Below, piece by piece: positions 12,448 through 24,504 of a stretch of 64,000 nucleotides of DNA. A program made the position numbers and the translations under genes. Source of the stretch: Pseudopyrenochaeta lycopersici (Eukaryota > Ascomycota > Dothideomycetes > Pleosporales > Pseudopyrenochaetaceae). Where the stretch lies: positions 1 to 64,000 of the forward strand of contig NHZP01000038.1 in NCBI GenBank assembly GCA_003313425.1. Direction: 5' to 3'. The notes below the pieces were generated by a model. That model saw only the letters and a program-made list of their open reading frames with translations, ran no database searches and was not told the DNA's origin. Each line of letters starts with the position of its first letter. The first letter of the stretch is position 1.

Positions 12448-13768
12448 TCAGATAGCCCAGGCCAGCATGGCGATTGAGATTACGAAAACCCCACCGGCCG
12501 TACCTCCTAAGACTGCAGCAGCCCCCCCCGCGCTAAAAGCTAGTTGCACTGGAGGCTGGCCTTCTGGGACGCCTCCCCCACCTGGATAGACGACGTCGTA
12601 AACGTATGGGAGGTAGTTCCAAGTATCAACTTTCGCGCAAGTGTCTGCATACTTCGTCTTGTCGTATCGACGCGTTAGTTAATGTTTCGACCGTGCGGGC
12701 CTATCAACTTACAAGGTTAAGAGCGCATAGCTGCATAACGGAGAGACGATTTCCAATCTTCTGGGCTTCATAAGCATAATAGCCCTGACTGTATGCAGCC
12801 TTGGCAATGTCTAGCGCTTTCCAAGAAGCAAGTAGAGATAGAATGCCGAAAACCAATGCCACAATTGAGATGCCAAGCTCAAGGAAATTTTGTTTTATGA
12901 ACCATTTGAAACGTTGGCCGATCGTCTACTGTAGAAGTTAGTATGCGTAACAGAGGGAATCCTAACATATAGTTCTGTAATTAATAGCAGTACTACTATA
13001 CGTACTTGAGGTCTCTCTCTGGGCGTCACTCTGAGCGGTGGAATCGGGTTGCCATTCCCATTTGGATTGCCGTTCTCCGGATCACCAGGGCTCGCTGCTT
13101 GCCCATTGGGAATTATCGGTCCCATTAGTATATCATCGGCGTTAGACATACCATTGTCGTCAGAGATACCTTGGTTGCCAGGCATAGTTGGGACAAAGAT
13201 GATGGCTATGAATATGGGTTTCAGTGGAATGCGCTTGGGTACTGCGTCGAAGATATCCAGTACTTTTGTAACTGGGATCCAGCCACCGAGTCGTGGGACG
13301 CGTGGTAGGTTGTTTGATAAAACCTTGTGTATGAAAGGCGCAATAGATTTTAATCTATCGCAGCGATACCAAACAGCCGATTCGTTCTTCCAGGAAGAGT
13401 TGTATCACATCACCTTGGCAGGAGAGTTGTTGAACTGTACAGCCTCCACCAACACGTGGCTCGTAGACGACGCTGGCTGTTGAACGGTGTCATGATTGGA
13501 TGAGTACACGTATTCCTATCTGTACAAGACCGGTGGAGTTCATAGCCCTTAGTTTCATGCTCAGCTCCTAGATGCAGCATACGCGTACGGCAATTGTGGC
13601 GCTATGTAATATGTGCCTTGCTACCGGCGAGTCATACAAACCTCCCAGGCAGACAGACGAGTATGGAAAGGCGGTGAAGCTACTTCTAGAACATCGCAGC
13701 GATGAAACAGAGGGCGTTAAAAAAGGTCCTTCTCTTGTGACTAACATCGCAACGTGTCCTTGCGTCAC
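12448..13768 (-). CDS. Fungal membrane protein of unknown function, multi-exon, possibly broken
   Basis: I assembled this minus-strand gene from splice signals. A first exon from about 13768 ends at 13589 or 13583. Exon 13515-13006 has 170 codons, 12925-12713 has 71, and 12657-12448 has 70 including TGA. The intron at 13005-12926 has donor GTACGT and branch TACTAAC; that at 12712-12658 has donor GTAAGT and branch TAACTAAC. All internal exons are phase 0. The protein has a conserved-looking region (VWYRCDRLKSIAPF, GGWIPVTKVLDIFD), a Gly/Asn/Pro-rich linker, one membrane segment (LGISIVALVFGILSLLASW) followed by an amphipathic stretch, and a second hydrophobic segment at the extreme C-terminus. 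I recognise no function. An in-frame TGA at 13405-13407 interrupts the second exon. It is either a nonsense mutation or lies in a 54-nt intron with a weak donor. The first exon is the least certain part. Confidence 0.6.
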
Positions 13769-14440
13769 ACGATTAAGTTTCCCCCTATTGTAGGGACTTG
13801 GGGAAATTCCCTACTCAGCGGCCCAAATTGCCTGTTCTTAGAAGGGAGTTCCCTTAGTATAGCAGCATAGTGCGACCAGGCACACACACACACACACAAT
13901 TTATTAACGCCCGGCGTCTGAGCCGAAAGGGCTACTATCACTGCTCTACTAATACATTTCCCACAGTGGGTCCTGTTCTCCTTCAAGCCCATGCAATACG
14001 CTATTAATACCTTATATTCCTTCATTTAAACATTTCTCTTCGATACCAGGTACAGCCGCTTGTAAAATCGGTTGCCTCAACACCGATGATACCCGGCGCA
14101 CGGACATTTGTTTGCCTTATTTTTGCGCCCACACCGTGAACGATGCAACACTAAAAACAAAGCAATAAAGTTAAATTGGAATGGAAGTTTTGCCAAGCCT
14201 TTGTTTCAAACACTTCCTTGCACTGGCCTGACCGGTCAAAGGTGCGCAAAGGCGTCCTCACATGCTATTGCTCCGCCTCCTACATATGCCTCCTCACAAG
14301 CTGCTCTACCTCCACTAGATGCTCCGCCTACAAACTCTCACCGATGACATTTCAGGGTCACTGTACTTTAACATTAGATCAAGGTCTATCTTTAATGTCA
14401 AGAGATAGTGAGATATATCTTAACTTTTGTCTGATTTTAT
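13769..14440. other. Host intergenic sequence with a (CA)n run
   Basis: Holds a CA microsatellite at about 13879-13898 and otherwise ordinary sequence. Short open frames on both strands (for example 14108-14347) show no domain, splice pattern or codon signal that I trust. RIP-type decay begins again near 14400. Confidence 0.4.
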
Positions 14441-15240
14441 ATAGTTAATACTTTGCTAGCAGGTGCGTTAGATTAAAGCTTAAAACGGGAATACTTAGAA
14501 GGATTCTATTACATTACAATAAATTATAGGGAAGGTCTACTACTAACATACTCTAGCTTTACCGTCCTAGGTTCTAGACTAGTTAGCTAAAAGACAAGGC
14601 TCTAAGATGCTTCTCTCTACGAACTGTTGTTCCAAAAGCGTGCTTTAGTACTTTAGGTTTATAGTTAAGCTCTTTAGAGGCCCTGTTATCTAGAAAGTAG
14701 CTTAGTAACTAACAGTAACTATATTAATAACTAAAGCAGAGCTCCTCGCTCTAGCGCACGCAGCTAAGGAGTCTATAGTACTAAAACAGTTCTTCTATAA
14801 GCTACTCTTTAATCTTAGAGTAGCCTAGTAGATCTTTTACAATAACTAATAAATAATTAGGCTCGTAACAGGCAAAAACGAGAGAATAACTACAAAGCTG
14901 CGCTATATAGATATACAGAACATGTAGCTACAATAAGAGCACGCTAAAGAATTATTTTAAGTACTCTATCTTAAAATAAGCAACATGCTAGCTAATAGGC
15001 TAACTAAGAGCTTACTAAAGTAATAGTATAAAAGATTTAAAGAGTAGCTTAACCTTTAAGACACGACATAAAGGCTTAAGAGAGCAGAGTAATAAGAAGT
15101 AAACAGATCTAAAACTATTTAATATTACTAGAGGGTTTAACCTCTCTACCCCTAAGGCCTAGAGCGTAACGTTAACCTATATAAGAGGGTTTAACCTACT
15201 CTACCCTTAAGGACCTAACCTAACCTTATTACTTAAGGAG
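14441..15240 (+). mobile_element. Decayed Copia fragment (RNase H end)
   Basis: Plus-strand reading gives a degraded Copia RNase H. AELLALAHAAKES-like sequence occurs near 14740, a KLRYIDIQN block near 14895, and a decayed NMLADRLTK block near 14980, with numerous TAA/TAG. This order matches the C-terminal part of Copia polyproteins. No LTRs are recognisable, so it is a truncated fragment. It belongs to a different family from the two Copias with gag upstream. Confidence 0.75.
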
Positions 15241-15539
15241 GAGATTAACGACCTCGCTGAGGAGAGTTATAATGCGCTAGCAGCGCACTAAACGCTCTCT
15301 ACTAACAGAGCCGCTACCTCTATCCTCTTTATTATCTTCCTCCTCCTCTATCTCCTCCTCCCCCCCCCGCCTGCTCCTTAGCAGCGCGAGCTGCCGCGGC
15401 CGCGCGCTCCCCCTCCTCCTTCTCCTCCTTCTCCTTACCTTTAACTTGTTTAAGAAGCGCCTAGATAATAGTCCTTAACTCCTTACTTTCCTATAACTAA
15501 TAAGCATAAGCACGGTATATTATACTAAGGAGCTTACCT

Positions 15540-16225
15540 TAGTATTATTCTTTTTAATCGCCTTTATAAGGCGCAGCGAAAAGTTAAGAATAATAAGGGG
15601 GCTATATATAAAGGATTAGCTTAGTAACTAAGCCTGTTATAAAATAGAACTTACTTAGGGACGTAATTATGCCTAGAGGCATAACAGAAGCAGCGCTAAC
15701 TACTACTAGAGTTATCGTAGCACTCCCTAGAGGAGTGCCTAGAGAGCGCGCTCCTTACGCACTAAAGGCACGGCGCAGAGCGGAGTGCTCCCTAGGTACG
15801 TAACTAGGGAGTGCGCACGACCTCCTGTGGATCTTAAGGAACTATAGGAGGCGTGCGGGCACGCGCGCGCTCAAGCGCGGCGGCGGAGGCGGCGGCGTTA
15901 GCCTAGGCTTTGGCCAAGGCGGCGGCGGCGCGATTAGCGGCGGCGAGGAGAGCAGCTCAATTAGATGTTTTACTACCGTCATAAGCTGCCTCCTTAACCC
16001 TAGAGAGGAAACTAGGCACTAAGGGAGGCAGCGAGGGCGCAGGAGTGGGCGTGGGCGCAGGCGCGGGCACGACGGGGGTAACGGCGCCAACAGCAGAGTT
16101 AGGCCTGGAGGCGGCGGAGCGGGTCTCACGAGCCTTTTGGGCGCGGGCGCGAGCGGCGATTTTAGCTTTGGACTATATAAATCAGTATCATCCCAAGCTC
16201 GCGCGCAGTGACTTACAGCAGGCAT
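15540..16225 (-). pseudogene. Decayed Ala-rich, Cys-motif protein gene
   Basis: Minus-strand gene with a recognisable 5' end. ATG at 16225-16223 is followed after three codons by an intron, 16216-16173 (donor GTAAGT, branch TACTGAT, acceptor TATAG). The second exon is in phase and reads an Ala/Arg/Lys-rich start (SKAKIAARARAQKARETR), then a Pro-rich linker, then a Cys-containing region (CVRSALSRHSSRECYD ... RCFCYASRHN) near 15650-15770. In-frame stops at 15957-15959 (TGA) and 15903-15905 (TAG), plus several more at Trp/Gln-like positions, show decay. Function unknown. The 3' end is approximate. Its layout resembles the genes at 28.5-29.6 kb and 45.5-46.4 kb. Confidence 0.55.
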
Positions 16226-16345
16226 GATGATGATGGTAGTGGTGGTGCTGTTGCTGTTGTTGCTGCTGGTGTTGCTGTTGTTGAAGAAATGGAGCTGAGG
16301 AGCGCGCGAGGCGCGCTATATAAGGCCATTTTTTGAAGGTGAAGG
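16226..16345 (-). promoter_or_regulatory. Promoter and CAA-rich leader of the Cys-motif gene
   Basis: On the minus strand a TATATAG box lies about 95 bases before the ATG. It is followed by a leader made of CAACAACAGCAACA- and CACCACCA-type triplets up to the start codon. This is a typical fungal arrangement and explains the (CTG/TTG)n-like run visible on the plus strand. Confidence 0.45.
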
Positions 16346-16445
16346 TGGGAATTGATCTCAAGCAGAAAACGGAGGTGAAGGGGGATATTGAGCACAACGC
16401 GCTGATTGGTCAGTTGAGCAGCCCGAGCTGCCCACCTGGGGGGTG

Positions 16446-16824
16446 TGTTGCAAACAACGCGCTGTGACCTGGAGTACGGTAGGCTCACGTGCGCGCTGAC
16501 GTAGGAGCCTACCCTGGAGAGACACGTACTTATGTGCACATTCACGGGCGCGCTCACGTGCACGCTCACGTGCAAGCTGATGGGCAAGCTCACGCAGGAG
16601 AACACCTGAAGGTAGACTCACGTGCGCGATCACGTGCGCGATCACGTACGCGCTCACGCACGCGTACACGCTGCTCACGCTCCTACCGTATAATGGCCCC
16701 TGTAATAGGCCGTGCTCAGCTCTCCTTTATATAGCTGGCTCTCCTAAGCCTCCTAGATAAAACAGTGGTCCATCTCATAGATCACCTGGGTAACTGTTGC
16801 TAAGCCCTCCCTTTTTCCTCTACA
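16446..16824. repeat. LTR-like repeat with E-box array, left copy
   Basis: 379 bp, TGTTGCAAA...CTACA, about 95% identical by eye to 43439-43815. It carries five CACGTG sites within a GC-rich CTCACGTGCGCG-type array. It is barely RIP-decayed although next to heavily decayed Gypsy sequence. The flanking 5-mers (GGGTG left, AGTAG right) do not match, so this copy is not a clean solo LTR. Confidence 0.75.
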
Positions 16825-17269
16825 AGTAGTATATAGTAATTCTTCTTAGTAATATTATGTAACTTTCTATAGTTAATATATAACTTTAATACTCTATCTT
16901 TCTTTAGTATAAATAAGATAAAGTATCTTACTAAAGACTTAAAATTTTATAACTAAATCTTTTACCAATTTTTTATTAGTATACTTTATTAAAATACTTA
17001 GTTTATAGTTACTTAAAATAGTATATTTATATAAACATAAGCTATATACTTTTTATAAGTTCTATTTTATAATCTTATTTCTAATAAATATATCTTTAAA
17101 TTCTTTATATTCTCCTAAGGTTTTAAGAGTAATAACTAACTCTTTATTCTTTTAGTATTCTTTACTAGCTACTAATAAAGTAGCCTCTTAGCTTCTTATA
17201 AACATTTAATATTTAATATTATTCTCTTATCTATTAAGAGGCATAACTATTACGTAAGTATTCTTATAT
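16825..17269 (-). mobile_element. Gypsy remnant: N-terminal reverse transcriptase
   Basis: Minus-strand sequence corresponds to the start of Gypsy reverse transcriptase (the ARYSILF...LKKDKALRL block). It aligns by eye with 26940-27400 in the chromodomain Gypsy. It continues on the far side of the Fot1 insertion, at 19117. Confidence 0.7.
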
Positions 17270-17271
17270 TA

Positions 17272-19114
17272 ACGTGTTCTACCAGTTAGTGGCGAACACC
17301 AGTCAGTCGCGCACCCCACCAAATCGTCCACGCTTGCTCTCAAAACAACAACGATAACCTCTCAACGACAGCCTCCTGCAGCTCAAAAGGAAGGTTGTGT
17401 CCTTCTTGCATCGCAGGCCTTTAATTTAAAGCAGATAAAGAGCGTCCAGAGGGCTGCAAAGCTGTTTAACGTTCCTGATTCGACGCTCCGAGGTCGCCTT
17501 GACGGACGCCTACCTCAACCTATTATCAACGCACGTAAACAGAAGCTATTACCTACTAAGGAACAGAGCCTTGTTTAATAGATACTAGAGCTTAATTAAC
17601 AAGGCTTTCTGCCTTATATTATTAACGTACGTTAGATAGGAGACGCCCTTCTCGCTGCACGAGGTTAGCAGACTCCTCTACTACCTCTTAGTAAGAACTA
17701 GGTCTCTCGCTTTATTAAGGCTTAGTTAGAGCTTTAGATAAAGTAGAACTGTAAATTCTACTTACAGCGCGCAAAATACGAGAATCCTATAAAGATAAAC
17801 GCCTAGTATAGCCTTATAAGGGACATAATTAAGACGTATAGAATAGTAGTAGAGGACACCTATAACTTTAATAAGACAGGGTTTATAATAGGTATTACTT
17901 TAATATTAAAGGTTATTACTAGCTCTAATACTATTAGACAAGTAACTATTATATAGCCTAGCAACTGTAACTAGACAATAATAATTAAGTGTGTAAGCGC
18001 TGTAGGCTACGTACTGCCTCCCTTTATTATCCTTAAGGGTAAGGTCTACTAGGCGTTGTAGTATAGTCCTAAGCTTTAGCTGCCTAGTAACTAGAGTATT
18101 AGTATAAGCAATAATAGATAGACAACTAATAACCTTAGCCTTACCTAGTTAAAGCATTTTAACGTCCTTACAGCCTCACGTATAATTAGAAGCTATCGCC
18201 TTCTTATACTAGACGGCTACAGCAGCCACATAACGCCTACATTTAATACTTACTACTTAGAGAGGAACATTATTACCCTCTATATACCTCCTTATACGTC
18301 TTATAAGCTACAGCCTCTTAATATTAGTTACTTCTTGCCTCTTAAGACAGCGTACAGACATGTAATAGATAGGCTTACGCGCTAACGGGTGCAGTTTATT
18401 AATAAGGACGAGTTTCTATATATATATCCTAATATACGTACAACTGTTTTCTTAGTTTTAAACATCCTTAGAGGCTTTTAGGCGATAAGCTTAGTCCTGT
18501 TCTGTCCTAAACGCGTCCTATCAACGCTTACAGTTGTCCGTACACCGTCTCCTCCACAGACAGAGGCCACGGCTGAGGCTGTTTAGACAACAGAAACGCC
18601 TCACACAATAGATTAACTCAATTAACAGGCCTGTCTCGTACGTGAGCTCCTCTACCGTCAATCACAGAGCCCCTCAAGCAGGGCTCTCGCTCAGCTCGTT
18701 AAAGGCTGTTAGCTAGCTATAAACTCAGCTACAATCTTAGCAGAAGAAAACAGCAAACTCTGTACCTCAAACACGCGTTTACGACGTAGGAAGGACAGGC
18801 AGCGACAATATATTGCAGCTGGAGGCGCGTTGTAGGTCAAAGCAGGTCGTGCGTTAGCTGTGGCTGCTGAAAGAGCCTTAAATGTAAGGGTGGAGGGTGA
18901 GGCTTCTCGGCCTCGGCAACGAGCACCTCTAACCTGCAGTAAGTGCGGAGTTTAAGGTTATATTCGCACCTCGTGTATACAGAGATAGAGAATGCTATTA
19001 CTATATTTACTAGCAAATTTGCTGCGTGGTTGTCGCGTTATCGTGTGTTAAGATCCTCTCGTTTCGTGATGGTGCGCGACTGACTGGTGTTCGCCACTGA
19101 CTGGTGGAACACGT
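17272..19114 (+). mobile_element. Fot1/pogo-type DNA transposon (Fot-D)
   Basis: 1843 bp with terminal inverted repeats starting ACGTGTTC (left ACGTGTTCTACCAGTTAGTG, right its near reverse complement). It is flanked by the TA duplication at 17270-17271 and 19115-19116, as expected for Tc1/mariner/pogo elements. It is inserted in a Gypsy remnant. It is less decayed than its surroundings, so it is probably younger than its host element. Confidence 0.9.
17420..18995 (+). pseudogene. Fot1-type transposase (DDE_1 superfamily), decayed
   Basis: Plus-strand reading shows the domain order of Fot1/pogo transposases. A psq/CENP-B-like HTH comes first (RAAKLFNVPDSTLRGRL, near 17450), then a second DNA-binding block (PTKEQSLV). 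The DDE core follows, with F-N-K-T-G-F (decayed F-D-E-T-G-F) near 17875, LILDGYSSH near 18205 and LYIPPYTSYKLQPLNISYF near 18280. A C-terminal CCHC-like knuckle (CSKCGV ... SC) lies near 18940. About a dozen TAG/TAA stops sit at Gln/Trp-like positions, so no full transposase can be made. Confidence 0.85.
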
Positions 19115-19116
19115 TA

Positions 19117-20040
19117 TCTTAGATACGTATAGATACTTTTTATTTTATCTAGTTAATTACTAGATTATAGTATTTTAGCTAAGGTAGTCTTTATATAATA
19201 TTATAGGTAGCTAACCTAAAGATATTTAGTCTAACTTAGTATAGTTTCTTTTTAAGATAAGTTATAGCTTTACTTTTAATATAGTTATCTTAGAGATATA
19301 GTTAGCTTATAATCTAGAGTCTATTAGTATTCCTAGCTCTCTTTCTTTAAGTTTTACTTTTAATCTAAAGAGGTTTTGTTCCTCTTACTAGATAGCCTAA
19401 TACTATTATTTATAAAGATTATGTCTTTTTATAAGCTTTCAAGTTATAAATAGCTCTATTATATAGAGCGTATAAACCTATCTAAGATTAAATCTTAAAA
19501 TACTTAAATAGAACTAGTACCTATAGAGTTATAGCTATTTCTAGTTTTTATAGAAACTATTAAAACCTTTAAGATTCTTAGTAAAAGTTAAAATAGAGTA
19601 ATAACGTAAGTTATTACTTTATAACTTCTCTTTACTCCTCTTACTTCTTACTTATAAATCTAAATTATAAGCTTAAAAGGATATTTTATCTTTTATTAAT
19701 TAGTTATAGTTTAGCTTAGTAGTCTTACTTTATACCTATAATAGTAGAGCTTACCTCTACCTTTATTCTATACCTAGTATTAATAAAACTTATTTTATTC
19801 ATCTTCTTACCTATCCTTATTAAGGTTACGCTTCTTACTTATATATTATATAAGCAGAATTACTATATATAACTAGTAGCTAGGTCCTACTATATATAGG
19901 AAGAAGTCTATTATATCTTTATCTACTTTACTATTATAAAATATATTTATAGTACTAGTCTACTTTAGTACTAACTTAGATCTATTTTATAGGTCTAAGT
20001 CCTACCTCCTCTCGAGACTGCCTTACACAGACGAAGAGCT
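19117..20040 (-). mobile_element. Gypsy remnant: protease/gag side
   Basis: Continuation of the minus-strand Gypsy interrupted by Fot-D. 19117-19460 aligns by eye with 27380-27760 of the chromodomain Gypsy, upstream of reverse transcriptase. Heavily AT-rich and stop-laden. The boundary with the next Gypsy copy, near 20040, is uncertain. Confidence 0.55.
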
Positions 20041-21234
20041 TATCCTTCTTAGTTACCTCTAATATTAGTACTATAATTTTTAACTAGTCTTTTATAAACT
20101 TTAATAGGAAGTTTATAAGTCTAAGAAATAACCATATTTCTTTAATACTTATAAGTATTAGCTAATCCTTACTAGTTTAGACTTTGCTAGAATCTATTAC
20201 TATTTCTTTTTATAAATTTATTTACTTAAGAAACTTTATTCTAGTTATATAAAACTTATTTTTATTAAAATATACTAAGATTATATACTTTTATAGTTTA
20301 TTTAGTGCTGTATTAATATATTCTTTATATTCTCTAAAAGTTCCTTTACTATATATAAGTATATTATTTAAATATAGTATTATAACTATATCTAAATACT
20401 TATATAGTATATAGTTTTTTACTACTTAGAATATAGTAAAGGTATTAGTAAGCTTAAGGAGTATAACTTTATACTTATACAGCTCTAGCTAAGTTATAAA
20501 AGCTATCTTCTATTTATATCTCTCTACTATTCTTATTTAATAATAACTATTTTTATATTAAACTTTATAAACTACTTTACGCTCTATAGTTAGTCTTTAA
20601 GCTTATTACTTCTTAGTAATACGTAGTAGTTTTTTTTAGTAGCTTTATTAAGTATATAATAATTTATGTATAACTTTAACTTCTTTTTTTTTAGTATAAA
20701 TAAGATTAGTAAGGCTATCTTACTCTTACTTTTTTATACATATTTTTTCTTTAATTTAGTATTTATATATTTTTTAAATTCTTTATATTATTCTTTAGTT
20801 AAAGAACATATTTTTAAAAGTTTTCATAAGTTTTTATCTTAAATAGGTATCTTATAGTCTTATACTTAATATTTTACTAAAGCTATCTCTTTATTTTCTT
20901 TATATAAGCTTTAATATTCTATATATTCTTAAAGAATAGTAAGTATTAAACTACTTATAGTTAGGCTTCATACTTATTAGATTTATAGTATTTACACGTT
21001 CTAAGGGATTTTTTAGTATATCCTTTATATCTATGTTATATAAACTAGCTAGATAATTATTGCTAGCTTAGTTTATGTTTACTATACTTAATTTAGTCTA
21101 ACTTATATTATATATAATCTTTATTTTATAGTTATGTTATATTATACTAGCTAATCTTATATTTTAATTATATCTAGTTCGCTTAAATTAGTAATATTAA
21201 GTAATCTATTAGTTTCTATAACACTAGCTATTTT

Positions 21235-21487
21235 TAGGGTTACTACCGTTTAGTAATAGTAATTACTATTTTCTAAATATAGATCTTTTTTATATTTATA
21301 TTTTAAAGGACTATTATTAAAGTATTTAGCCTAAATTAGCTTACATAGCAAATATATAGAGTTATACGTTAATATATACTCTATATAACTAACTTCTATA
21401 GCAGAATTATAGTTTTTAATTTCTAATAGTAATTACTAGATAGTTTAAAAATAGTAATAGTAATTACTATAGTAAACAGCAACCCTA
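21235..21487. mobile_element. hAT-type MITE
   Basis: 253 bp with ends TAGGGTTAC and, inverted, TAGGGTTGC. It is flanked by a perfect 8-bp duplication GCTATTTT (21227-21234 and 21488-21495). An 8-bp duplication and TAGGG-type ends indicate the hAT superfamily. It has no coding capacity and is rich in palindromic AGTAATAGTAATTACTATT words. It is inserted in Gypsy sequence. Confidence 0.85.
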
Positions 21488-22658
21488 GCTATTTTTAGCT
21501 TTTTTAGTTATATCTTAATATTTACTTATCTTTTTCTACATTATAAAGCTTTATTATTAGCTAAGTAAATGTTTTCTAAGTTCTTTATTACTTAAAAGAT
21601 ACGTATATTTTAGTATATCTACTATCTACTAACGCTATTACTCTTTTTTATTATATTACTATATCTATATATAGTTTATTACTACTTATTTATCTAGTAT
21701 AAGACTTTATAGCTTTAGCTCTAGGTTAACCTTTATTTTAGTAGGTTAATAGTTTTTTTATTTTTTAGTTTGGTACTCTATATCTTTAAAGTAATACCTA
21801 TTTACTTCCTTTACTACTTAATATTCTATTTATATAACTCTTTTATACTCTTACTACCTTTATTTATAGTATAAGTATTAAGTTTTAAAGTTATATTAAG
21901 CTATTATATTAGTTTATATAGCTATTTCTTTAGTTTCTTAAGCTAAATTTTTATACTTTACTAGTTATAGTTTTATATAATAAATATTTTATTCTTATAC
22001 TATAATAATACTATTTATACTTAGAGTCTTATACTATTAGTTCTCTTTCTTTTATACTAAAGATTTCTTCTTTTTTAAGTAAAATTTATATAACAGTTAG
22101 TATTCTATCCAATACTTCTCTTAATATCTCTTACTGTTTCAGTCCTTTAGTACTTTTAGTATTAGTTATCTTAGAAGTTCTTAAATTTCTAAAATATTTA
22201 TTCTTTTTAATGCTAGTTTCTTAAGATTTAGTTTCTTATATTAGTGAAAAAGTTATTATTTTAGTATACTTTTAGCTACTTTTAGTAACTATAAGCCTTT
22301 AATTACTATAAGTCTAAGTTTATTAGAGTAATCAGTAACTTAGTATTTAGTTATATTATATATCTAATACTTTCTTAAGGCTATCCTTCTTATAACTTCT
22401 TTATCTATAATTACTACTTTATGTTAATATATTAGCTTCTTTATTTTATTCTTATCTCTTAAGAAGAGCTTAAACCCTAAGTATAAAACTCTAACTATAT
22501 TATTTTCTATCTTAGGTTTTTATTTAAGTTTCTTATTTTTATTTTTAGAGTATTCTCTATAAAAGTATTCTACCTCTTTATACTTTAAATATACCTGTTT
22601 TTACGATAAGTCTTTTTTCTCTAAAGTCTATTTACTATCGCTTTTCTTTAGCTTTTTT

Positions 22659-22718
22659 ACTTTTATTTTATTAACTTTTATTTTATTAACTTTTATTTTA
22701 TTAACTTTTATTTTATTA
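22659..22718. repeat. 15-bp tandem repeat in Gypsy gag
   Basis: Four perfect units of ACTTTTATTTTATTA. Read on the minus strand in the gag frame they give a five-residue K-V-N-K-I repeat. It is a coding minisatellite within the decayed gag. Confidence 0.85.
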
Positions 22719-23430
22719 ACTTCTATTTTTATAAAGTATTTTATATATTTGTCTTTTTTTTTATATATTAGTAAAGATATACTATATTTTCTTTCTTATA
22801 CTCTTTAGAATAATTAGTTATTAATTTAGATAGCTATTATTTTTATATCTATTATAAAATTAAGTTAGTTATATTAAGTAATTCTATCTTTTATATTTTC
22901 TTTTAAACTATTATAAAAAGTTATAATAAAAAAAGTATTATCTTAAGTTAGCTTTACTAAGCTTAGCACCGTAGCGATTGGCCGCGTTAGTAGTAGGCTA
23001 CCCTACTAAAATTGTTACCCCTTAAAAAAATTAAGATACCTTAACACACTATACTTAAAAATAAGCGCCTGTAAAGAGGCTATATAAAGAGTACTTACTA
23101 ATCTTAGATTTAGTATCTTAACTAGCTAGAGATAAGATACAAAAGTATATAGTATCTCTTAATTAACCCTTTAATAGTAATAAGCTAGTTATTAACTAGC
23201 TATAATTACTTATATCTATAAGTAGAGGTTAACTCTAGAGTAAGAGGAATTCCTAGTTAACTAGATCCTTAATAAAGACTAATAAGCTTACTCTCTTACC
23301 TATACTTACGCGCGTAAGATAGCTACTTAAATATTAGCTATTAATTAAGATTATAAACCTCTTAGCTATAACTAAATCTTTAGCTTTATCTAATATAATC
23401 TATATATTATATCTATTATTAGTAGAAAGA

Positions 23431-23831
23431 TGTTAAAGATCTAGTTAAGTAGTTACAATATAAAGCAACTAGTGTTAACTAGTTAATATCTTTAGAGTAT
23501 TCTGTAGATGTGCAGTACTAGGTAGATTTAAGGTAGAAGTATTAGATAGTAGTATACTTATAGATTATCTTAAGTTAATTATAATATGCTATAGGGGCTA
23601 TATTATGCGAGTCTATATACATAATTATCTTATAGGATTCCTATAAGGCCTCTCCTAGGATTTCTAGGTTTATCTCTATCTTATAGGACATAGTCTGTTT
23701 TAGCGTAGGTTTTCTAGGATTACGTAACTCTAGCGTTATTAGTTAGTTTAGAGGCTTAGTCTCTTTATTAGTTATCTATGCCTTCTCCTATATTCTTATA
23801 ACTGCCGCCCTTCCTACTTCTATTTATAACA
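23431..23831 (-). repeat. 3' LTR of Gypsy-E1
   Basis: 401 bp, TGTTAAAG...TAACA, paired with 41484-41884. Confidence 0.92.
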
Positions 23832-24504
23832 CTATTCTCCCTCTCTAGTCTTTATATCCTTATAACTAACCTATAGCTTCTTATAGTACTACCTAATATT
23901 ATTCTATTAGAGATTATATAAACGCTATTAGTTAAGTTACTATAGTTTCTTATAAATATTATTTAAAAAGAAGTTAGAGTATAGGATATTATTATTAAAA
24001 GAGACGTATTAGAATTATTATTATAATAGGGTGTTATTATATAAGCTAGTAGATATACTAGTTCTAAACTTTTCTTATCTAGATAAGGAATTAGCTTAAC
24101 TAGATATGTAAGAAGCTAAGGCTAATAATATAGAAGAGAAGGCGCTAAATACTCTTCTTACTACTTACGTAAAAAAGAATTAGCTTTATAAATAGTAGAA
24201 GTTATTATAGTGTTATAAGTAATAATAAGTAGATAATTCTAGTTATATTATAGAAGAGATTAAAGTATTAGAGGTAATTAAAGATGTTAACTATAAGGTT
24301 AATATTCTTACGTAAAGGCTAATACCTAGTACTTCTGCCTTAGACTAGAGCATCTTTACTCTATCCTAGCTTAAAGGTAATCCTCTTCCTCTAGGAATTA
24401 CGTTATTAGATTAGGTTAGTTTTAATTCTAGTATCTAAGTTCTTTTTATTCTCTATTATAGTTATACTTACTAATTTATTCTTTATAGTTTCCTAAATTT
24501 AATT

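Larger units (their letters stand above)
20041..22965 (-). mobile_element. Outer Gypsy remnant, left part
   Basis: Minus-strand Gypsy in the order RT to gag as coordinates rise. A decayed YLDDILIYS motif (Y-L-N-N-I-L-I-Y-S) lies near 20355-20400. The N-terminal RT block lies near 20650-20760. Gag reads F-Y-N-S-L-K-E-N-I-K-D near 22885-22920. It is cut at 22966 by the Fot-F transposon and resumes at 43190, where the minus strand gives the preceding gag sequence. It is the outermost shell of the nested cluster. Confidence 0.7.

Noticed and set aside
13572..13793. Plus-strand 73-codon ORF with an ankyrin-like KLLLEH word
   Set aside because: The overlapping minus strand fits the first exon of a spliced gene better, and one short word does not make an ankyrin repeat.
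16213..16734. Open frames of 60-130 codons on both strands
   Set aside because: They are translations of the CACGTG-rich LTR and the CAA-rich leader, with low-complexity Arg/His/Ala products.
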